NCBI GenBank assembly: GCA_023430685.1
Contig: JAEYZH010000048.1
Location: 1 to 8,372, forward strand
Reading direction: 5' to 3'
Source of the DNA: Pseudomonadota bacterium
GTDB taxonomy: Bacteria; Pseudomonadota; Gammaproteobacteria; Xanthomonadales; Rhodanobacteraceae
Length of the DNA stretch: 8,372 nucleotides
In this document: positions 1 to 3,731 of the stretch, piece by piece
How positions within the stretch are numbered: the stretch's first letter is position 1
Layout of the letters: each line of letters opens with the position of its first letter
Made by a program: the position numbers and the translations under genes
Notes under the pieces: model-generated
Databases searched by the model: none
What the model was told of the DNA's origin: nothing
Seen by the model: the letters and a program-made list of their open reading frames with translations, nothing else

Positions 1-114
1 GTGCTCGATTTCAGCGGGCGGCCGTTGCGCTACAACACCCGCGATTCGCTGCTGAATCCCGACTTCTTCGCGGTCGGCGAGCGCGGCGCCGACTGGTCCG
101 CGCTGCTCGCGTAA
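1..114 (+). CDS. cysQ: 3'(2'),5'-bisphosphate nucleotidase CysQ, C-terminal end (5' partial)
   Basis: Frame 1 is open from the window edge to the TAA at 112-114 and gives 37 residues. It contains the segment RPLRYNTRDSLLNPDF, which I recognise as the end of CysQ enzymes (inositol-monophosphatase superfamily), where a 'YN.R.SLLNP.F' stretch closes the last domain. CysQ removes a phosphate from 3'-phosphoadenosine 5'-phosphate in the cytoplasm, which relieves product inhibition of sulfate assimilation. The catalytic metal-binding motifs lie upstream of the window, so activity cannot be judged here. A mazG gene follows on the same strand, an order I recall from Xanthomonadales. The two are split by about 500 bases of REP repeats, so read-through between them is uncertain. 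The GTG at position 1 is simply the first codon in view, not a start. Confidence 0.85.
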   Translation: MLDFSGRPLRYNTRDSLLNPDFFAVGERGADWSALLA

Positions 115-120
115 GCGCGA

Positions 121-180
121 CCGCAGGGGCCGTCGCAGCCGCGTAGGGTGGGTCGCAGCCGCGTAGGGTGGGTCGCAGCC
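121..180 (+). repeat. 20-bp tandem repeat of the REP 5' half (left edge)
   Basis: Positions 141-160 and 161-180 are an exact 20-bp tandem repeat (gcgtagggtgggtcgcagcc). The preceding 20 bases, 121-140, match it at 15 of 20 positions and look like an older decayed copy. The unit is the GTAG head and left arm of the forward REP. The third copy continues into the complete element at 163-200, so the first two are half-elements lacking the right arm. Confidence 0.85.
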
Positions 181-274
181 GCGAAGCGGCGAGCCCCACC
201 ATGGAGACCCGATTGCGTCGCATGCCGCGAACGGGCGGTGGAACTCGCGCCTTCGGCGCTGCGTTCCACCCTAC
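163..274. repeat. REP doublet unit 1
   Basis: The forward REP at 163-200 and the inverted REP at 237-274 are separated by a 36-base spacer. The forward hairpin pairs GGTGGG with CCCACC and has an inner GCCGC/GCGGC stem closed by a GAA loop. The inverted copy, read on the minus strand, pairs GGTGGAA with TTCCACC and has an inner GCGCC/GGCGC stem with the same GAA loop. A 19-base linker leads to unit 2. Confidence 0.88.
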
Positions 275-293
275 GCAACGCACCGCTCGTGGC

Positions 294-406
294 GTAGGGT
301 GGGTCGCAGCCGCGAAGCGGCGAGCCCCACCATGGAGTCCCGAATGCGTCGCATGCGGGCGATCGGGCGGTGGAACTCGCGCCTTCGGCGCTGCGTTCCA
401 CCCTAC
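294..406. repeat. REP doublet unit 2
   Basis: The forward REP at 294-331 and inverted REP at 369-406 are identical to those of unit 1. The 37-base spacer differs from that of unit 1 at several bases, including an insertion. The 19-base linker to unit 3 (407-425) differs from the one before unit 2 (275-293) at one base, so the units arose as tandem copies. Confidence 0.88.
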
Positions 407-425
407 GCAACGCGCCGCTCGTGGC

Positions 426-537
426 GTAGGGTGGGTCGCAGCCGCGAAGCGGCGAGCCCCACCATGGAGTCCCGATTGCATCGCATGCCTCGAACGGGCG
501 GTGGAACTCGCGCCTTCGGCGCTGCGTTCCACCCTAC
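426..537. repeat. REP doublet unit 3
   Basis: The forward REP at 426-463 and inverted REP at 500-537 are again identical to units 1 and 2 across both hairpins. The 36-base spacer is close to those of the other units. Directly after it the right half of the inverted element is repeated. Confidence 0.88.
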
Positions 538-566
538 GGATTCGGCGCTGCGTTCCACCCTGCGCA
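515..566 (-). repeat. 26-bp tandem repeat of the inverted REP outer half (right edge)
   Basis: Positions 515-540 and 541-566 are 26-bp tandem copies with two differences. Both hold the outer half of the inverted REP (ttcggcgctgcgttccaccc). The second copy has lost the CTAC end (it reads CTGC). A further remnant, CCACCCTAC, sits at 574-582. This mirrors the half-element duplication at the left edge of the array. Confidence 0.82.
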
Positions 567-579
567 TTCGCGCCCACCC

Positions 580-585
580 TACAAT
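580..585 (+). promoter_or_regulatory. possible -10 box (TACAAT) for mazG
   Basis: TACAAT matches the sigma-70 consensus TATAAT at five of six bases and lies 28 bases before the mazG ATG. Its first bases are the CTAC end of the last REP remnant. No good -35 hexamer is found 16-18 bases upstream (those bases read as ACCCTG or close to it), so this is only a suggestion. Confidence 0.3.
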
Positions 586-613
586 CGCGCATCGCCGACT
601 TCCGCCTGCGCCC

Positions 614-1423
614 ATGGCCGAGCCCCGCACCACCATCGACGAGCTGCTGCAGATCATGGCGCGCCTGCGCGACCGTGAGCGCGGTTGTCCGTGGGACGTC
701 GAGCAGACCTTCGAGACGATCGCGCCGTACACGATCGAGGAGGCCTACGAAGTCGCCGATGCGATCGACCGGCGCGATCACGCCGCGCTCCGCGACGAGC
801 TCGGCGACCTGCTGCTGCAGGTCGTGTTCCACGCGCGCATGGCCGAGGAAGCGGGCCACTTCACGTTCGGCGACGTCGTCGCCGCGATCCGCGACAAGCT
901 CGTGCGGCGCCATCCGCACGTGTTCGGCGACGCGGCCGCGCAGGATTCGGCCGAGCGCCAGCTCGCGAACTGGGAGGCGCTCAAGGCGGCCGAACGCGCG
1001 GACCGCGGCGACGCAGACACGAGCGCGCTCGCGGGTATCGCGCGCGGCTTGCCCGAGTGGCAACGTGCGCTGAAGCTGCAGCAGCGAGCCGCGCGCGTCG
1101 GTTTCGACTGGCCCGATGTCGCGCCGGTGTTCGACAAGCTGCACGAGGAGATCGACGAGGTTCGCGCGGAGTTCGCGGCCGGCGCCGATCCGGAGCGACT
1201 CGCCGACGAGATCGGCGACGTGCTGTTCGTCTGCGTCAACCTCGCGCGCCATGCGCGCGTCGATGTCTCGCGCGCGCTGCGCCATGCGAACGCGAAGTTC
1301 GAGCGGCGTTTCAGGCGCATGGAGGCGCTCGCGGCCGCGGCGGGCGGCTCGCTGGAGCAGCACTCGCTCGCCGGACAGGACGCGCTGTGGGACGCGGCCA
1401 AGGCCGAGGAGCGCGGCGCCTGA
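614..1423 (+). CDS. mazG: nucleoside triphosphate pyrophosphohydrolase MazG
   Basis: This is a 269-residue protein, the usual length for two-domain MazG (E. coli about 263). MazG hydrolyses NTPs to NMP and pyrophosphate in the cytoplasm; in E. coli it is linked to removal of aberrant dNTPs and to lowering ppGpp under starvation. Near the N-terminus, GCPWD (24-28) followed by Q31-T32 is a family signature. The first Mg-binding set is E42, E43, E46 with E62 and D65 (DELGDLLLQ). The second, catalytic domain repeats the pattern with E178, E179, E182 and E199, D202 (DEIGDVLF). Both metal sites look intact. The ATG at 614 gives the family N-terminus. The frame stays open further upstream, but only through REP repeats. 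No clear Shine-Dalgarno sequence precedes the start. A terminator overlaps the stop, so the gene probably ends its transcript. Confidence 0.95.
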   Translation: MAEPRTTIDELLQIMARLRDRERGCPWDVEQTFETIAPYTIEEAYEVADAIDRRDHAALRDELGDLLLQVVFHARMAEEAGHFTFGDVVAAIRDKLVRRHPHVFGDAAAQDSAERQLANWEALKAAERADRGDADTSALAGIARGLPEWQRALKLQQRAARVGFDWPDVAPVFDKLHEEIDEVRAEFAAGADPERLADEIGDVLFVCVNLARHARVDVSRALRHANAKFERRFRRMEALAAAAGGSLEQHSLAGQDALWDAAKAEERGA

Positions 1424-1452
1424 GGCCGGGTGTCACAGTGCGCCGCGTTTTT
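1412..1452 (+). terminator. rho-independent terminator overlapping the mazG stop
   Basis: CGCGGCGC at 1412-1419 pairs perfectly with GCGCCGCG at 1440-1447. CTG (1420-1422) with CAG (1436-1438) extends the stem past a one-base bulge. TTTTT follows at once at 1448-1452. The left arm lies in the last codons of mazG, so the hairpin includes the TGA stop. Confidence 0.7.
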
Positions 1453-1526
1453 GCGTTGTGTTCGGAAAGCCGGCGCGGTGCTTGCCCGCGTGGCCGCGCA
1501 TCCTGCCGTCCCTGGAGATCCTGCCC

Positions 1527-2657
1527 ATGTCCGCGTACACCAACCCGATGATCCGTCGCCTCGTGCTGGCTGCCGCCGGACTGCTGTCGGGCACCGCCGC
1601 CGCCGCCGATGGCGTGGTCGGACCCGGCAACTGCAACGAAGCCGGGTTCGATGCGGCGCTCGCCACGGTCGACGGCAGCGGCGGCGGCACGATCACGTTC
1701 AACTGCGGCACCGCGACGATCGCGATCAGCGCACGCAAGCAAATCGCCAATCGCGTCACCATCGACGGCGGCGGCACGATCACGCTCGATGGCGGCAACA
1801 GCTCGGCGTTCATCCAGGTGTATGCGAGCGCGGAGGTCGTGCTGAGGCGCCTGACCCTGACCCGCGGCGTCTTCAATGCCGCGCATGCGCTCGAGAACTT
1901 CGGCACGCTGACACTCGATCGCGTGCGCATGCTCGACAACGTCTCGAGCGAATCACCGGTGGTGAACTACGGCTCGCTCAGCGTCCGGCGCAGCACCTTC
2001 AGCGGCAACGCGGCTACCTCGGCCACGCTCGGGGACGGCGGCGCGATCGCGAACCAGGGCGGCGAGCTGCGCGTGATGGGCAGCACGTTCGCGGGCAATG
2101 ATGCGGGCCACCATGGCGGCGCGATCTTCAGCACCGGGCCGATGACGATCGCGAACTCGACCTTCACCGGCAACGACGCGACTGCAGGCGCAGGCGTCTA
2201 CCAGACCGACTCGGGCGACGCGACGCTCACGCACGTGACGATCGTGTCCAACAACGCGACGCAGTACGGCGGCGGCGTCTACAACGAGGGCAGCTCCGGC
2301 ACCTCGACGCTCACGGTCGGGCGCTCGATCATCAGCCAGAACACCAACGGCAATTGCGACGGCGTGCTGCAGTCTGCGGGTTACAACCTCTGGTCCGGCA
2401 GCACCAACTGCGCGCTGTCGGGCCCGGGCGACATGCAGGCGAGCCTGCCGATCGGCGCGCTCGCGAACAACGGCGGCCCGACCTCGACGATGCTGCCGCT
2501 CGCCGGCAGCGCCGCGATCAACCACGTGCCGAACGGGCAGTGCGCGCTGCCGCTCGACCAGCGCGATGCGAGCCGTCCGAGCGGCGCCGGCTGCGACAGC
2601 GGCGCGGTCGAGGTCGGCGGGACCCTCGACCTGATCTTCTTCGACGCGTTCGACTGA
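1527..2657 (+). CDS. secreted right-handed parallel beta-helix protein with choice-of-anchor-Q type C-terminus
   Basis: This is a 376-residue exported protein. The ATG at 1527 is chosen because GGAG (1514-1517) lies 9 bases upstream; an in-frame ATG at 1548 is the alternative. The signal peptide covers about residues 1-27 (RRLVLAAAGLLSG, cleavage near AAA-DG). Residues 28-80 (CNEAGFDAALAT, GGTITFNCG) resemble the opening of secreted beta-helix proteins. Residues 80-275 are short strand repeats with the Pmp-like motifs STFSGN (156-161), STFAGN (186-191), STFTGN (211-216), GGAI (171-174 and 197-200) and GGGVYN (248-253). Residues 315-362 (NNGGPTSTMLPLAGSAAI, DQRDASRP, CDSGAVE) match the choice-of-anchor-Q pattern. 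The protein ends LDLIFFDAFD. It is probably a surface or extracellular protein. No catalytic pectinase-type residues were recognised and its ligand is unknown. It is probably transcribed alone, given the terminator upstream. Confidence 0.85.
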   Translation: MSAYTNPMIRRLVLAAAGLLSGTAAAADGVVGPGNCNEAGFDAALATVDGSGGGTITFNCGTATIAISARKQIANRVTIDGGGTITLDGGNSSAFIQVYASAEVVLRRLTLTRGVFNAAHALENFGTLTLDRVRMLDNVSSESPVVNYGSLSVRRSTFSGNAATSATLGDGGAIANQGGELRVMGSTFAGNDAGHHGGAIFSTGPMTIANSTFTGNDATAGAGVYQTDSGDATLTHVTIVSNNATQYGGGVYNEGSSGTSTLTVGRSIISQNTNGNCDGVLQSAGYNLWSGSTNCALSGPGDMQASLPIGALANNGGPTSTMLPLAGSAAINHVPNGQCALPLDQRDASRPSGAGCDSGAVEVGGTLDLIFFDAFD

Positions 2658-2666
2658 GCTGCGAAC

Positions 2667-2712
2667 GGCATCGCGCCGCTCCGGCGTCCCGAGCGGCTCG
2701 GGGCGCGATGCC
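2667..2712. terminator. inverted repeat downstream of the beta-helix gene, possible terminator
   Basis: GGCATCGCGCC (2667-2677) pairs perfectly with GGCGCGATGCC (2702-2712). Inside the 24-base gap, CCGAG (2689-2693) can also pair with CTCGG (2697-2701). The hairpin starts 9 bases after the stop codon. No T-run follows, so intrinsic termination is doubtful; it could instead protect the 3' end of the mRNA. Confidence 0.45.
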
Positions 2713-2826
2713 ATCGCTTCCGACGCTGACCGCTTCGCGCCTTGCGCCGCACCCTCCGCGGCTCTTGCATGGATCCGCATTAAACCCTCCGTCGCGGGCG
2801 CGCATCCCATGCGAAAGCCTGTCACC

Positions 2827-2832
2827 GGAGGA
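2827..2832 (+). promoter_or_regulatory. Shine-Dalgarno sequence that fixes the DUF4097-like start
   Basis: GGAGGA lies 6 bases before the ATG at 2839. An earlier in-frame ATG at 2809 has no Shine-Dalgarno sequence and would put ten polar residues before the signal peptide, so 2839 is preferred. Confidence 0.75.
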
Positions 2833-2838
2833 ACGCCC

Positions 2839-3678
2839 ATGCTTCGCACGATCCTGTTGCTGCCGCTCGCACTGGCGCCGCTCGCGGCGCTTGCCGATGA
2901 CTGCGGCCATGCCGCCGAGCGCACGCTCGACATCGATGCGGCGGGCGTCTCGACGCTGCAGTTCGACGCCGCTGCCGGCGAACTCGACATCCGCGCGGTG
3001 CCGGGACTCGCGCGCATCGAGGTGCGTGGACGCGCGTGCCACAGCGAGGAGGAAGGCCTCGCGGAGATCCAGCTGCGGCAGGAACGCACCGGCGCGGACG
3101 TGCGGGTGAGCGCGATCATCCCCGACCCGGGCTCGCGTTGGGGCCTGTTCGGCGGATCGCATGCGTACATGGACCTGCGCGTGCGCATGCCCGACGGGAT
3201 CCGGCTGGTGCTGCGCGACTCGTCGGGCGACCTGCGCGTCGAAGGCCTGCGCGCCGGCCTCGATCTCACCGACAGTTCGGGCGACATCGAACTGCACGAC
3301 ATCGGCGGCGGCATCGAAGTGGCCGACAGCTCGGGCGACATCGACGCGCGCAAGATCGTCGGCGACTTCACGGTTCGCTCGGACAGTTCCGGCGACATCG
3401 ACATCGCGGGCGTGGAAGGCAGCGTGCGCGTGCGCGACGACAGCTCGGGCGACGTCGACATCCGCGACGTGACCGGCGATGCCGAAGTCGGGCGCGACAG
3501 TTCCGGCAGCATCACGTTCGACACGATCGGCGGCAGCGCGAAGGTCGGGTCGGACGGCTCCGGCGACATCCGCGCGAGCAAGGTGCGCGGCGACTTCACG
3601 GTCGAACGCAAGGCGAATGCCGACGACATCCGCCATCGCGACGTCGGCGGTCGCGTGAACCTGCCGCAGGCCGACTGA
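2839..3678 (+). CDS. exported DUF4097-like beta-strand repeat protein (DSSGDI solenoid)
   Basis: This is a 279-residue protein with a clear signal peptide (LRTILLLPLALAPLAALA, cleavage before DDCGH at about residue 20) and no lipobox, so it should be periplasmic or secreted. The middle (residues 27-120) follows the layout of DUF4097 or 'putative adhesin' proteins: LQFDAAAGELDIRAVPG at 40-56, then IEVRGRA. From residue 127 a D-S-S-G motif recurs at 127, 145, 163, 182, 201 and 220, with a D-G-S-G variant at 239. The spacing is 18 or 19 residues, each motif followed by D-[IVL] or S-I and a short strand. Such regularity predicts a beta-solenoid with one turn per repeat. No enzymatic motif is visible and the function of the family is unknown. 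The upstream beta-helix gene is 181 bases away across a hairpin, so co-transcription is uncertain. A strong hairpin lies just downstream. Confidence 0.8.
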   Translation: MLRTILLLPLALAPLAALADDCGHAAERTLDIDAAGVSTLQFDAAAGELDIRAVPGLARIEVRGRACHSEEEGLAEIQLRQERTGADVRVSAIIPDPGSRWGLFGGSHAYMDLRVRMPDGIRLVLRDSSGDLRVEGLRAGLDLTDSSGDIELHDIGGGIEVADSSGDIDARKIVGDFTVRSDSSGDIDIAGVEGSVRVRDDSSGDVDIRDVTGDAEVGRDSSGSITFDTIGGSAKVGSDGSGDIRASKVRGDFTVERKANADDIRHRDVGGRVNLPQAD

Positions 3679-3691
3679 CCGAACCTGCCTG

Positions 3692-3724
3692 CCTTCCTTC
3701 CCCCGCGTCGCGGGGGAAGGAAGG
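3692..3724. terminator. perfect hairpin between convergent genes, probable bidirectional terminator
   Basis: A 16-base arm (3692-3707) is followed by a single T (3708) and its exact reverse complement (3709-3724). In practice this is a 14- to 15-bp stem with a tight GTC-type loop. It lies between the stop codons of two converging genes (3678 on plus, 3732 on minus). The plus-strand exit has GTCGTTT at 3727-3733, a weak T-run, and the minus-strand exit has none. Position and strength favour a shared terminator. Confidence 0.65.
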
Positions 3725-3731
3725 GCGTCGT

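Larger units (their letters stand above)
121..582. repeat. REP/BIME array between cysQ and mazG
   Basis: This gene-free stretch is almost wholly repeats. Two related 38-bp palindromic elements alternate in opposite orientation: forward copies at 163-200, 294-331 and 426-463, and inverted copies at 237-274, 369-406 and 500-537. Forward copies start with GTAG and inverted copies end with CTAC. The period is 131-132 bp. All three forward copies are identical, as are the three inverted copies; only the spacers vary. A GTAG head followed by an imperfect hairpin is the known form of REP sequences mobilised by RAYT (REP-associated tyrosine) transposases, and inverted pairs are called BIMEs or REPINs. 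No RAYT gene is in the window, so mobility would depend on an enzyme elsewhere. Such arrays can also act as transcription attenuators or gyrase sites; that role is inferred. Confidence 0.9.

Noticed and set aside
168..567. CRISPR array
   Set aside because: The repeats are alternating palindromes in both orientations, and the spacers between them are themselves near-identical across units, unlike CRISPR spacers. No cas gene is nearby.
299..613. In-frame upstream extension of mazG by 105 codons
   Set aside because: The extension translates REP repeats and lies before the GCPWD-type N-terminus at the family's normal length. The ATG at 614 fits known MazG proteins.
11..1363. Minus-strand open frame of 450 codons opposite mazG and the REP array
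   Set aside because: It contains repeated peptides made by the REP units and has no domain; it is a shadow of mazG.
2742..2808. Sigma-70 promoter before the DUF4097-like gene
   Set aside because: TTGCGC (2742-2747) and CATTAA (2778-2783) are visible, but the spacing does not fit 16-18 bases and other pairings match poorly.
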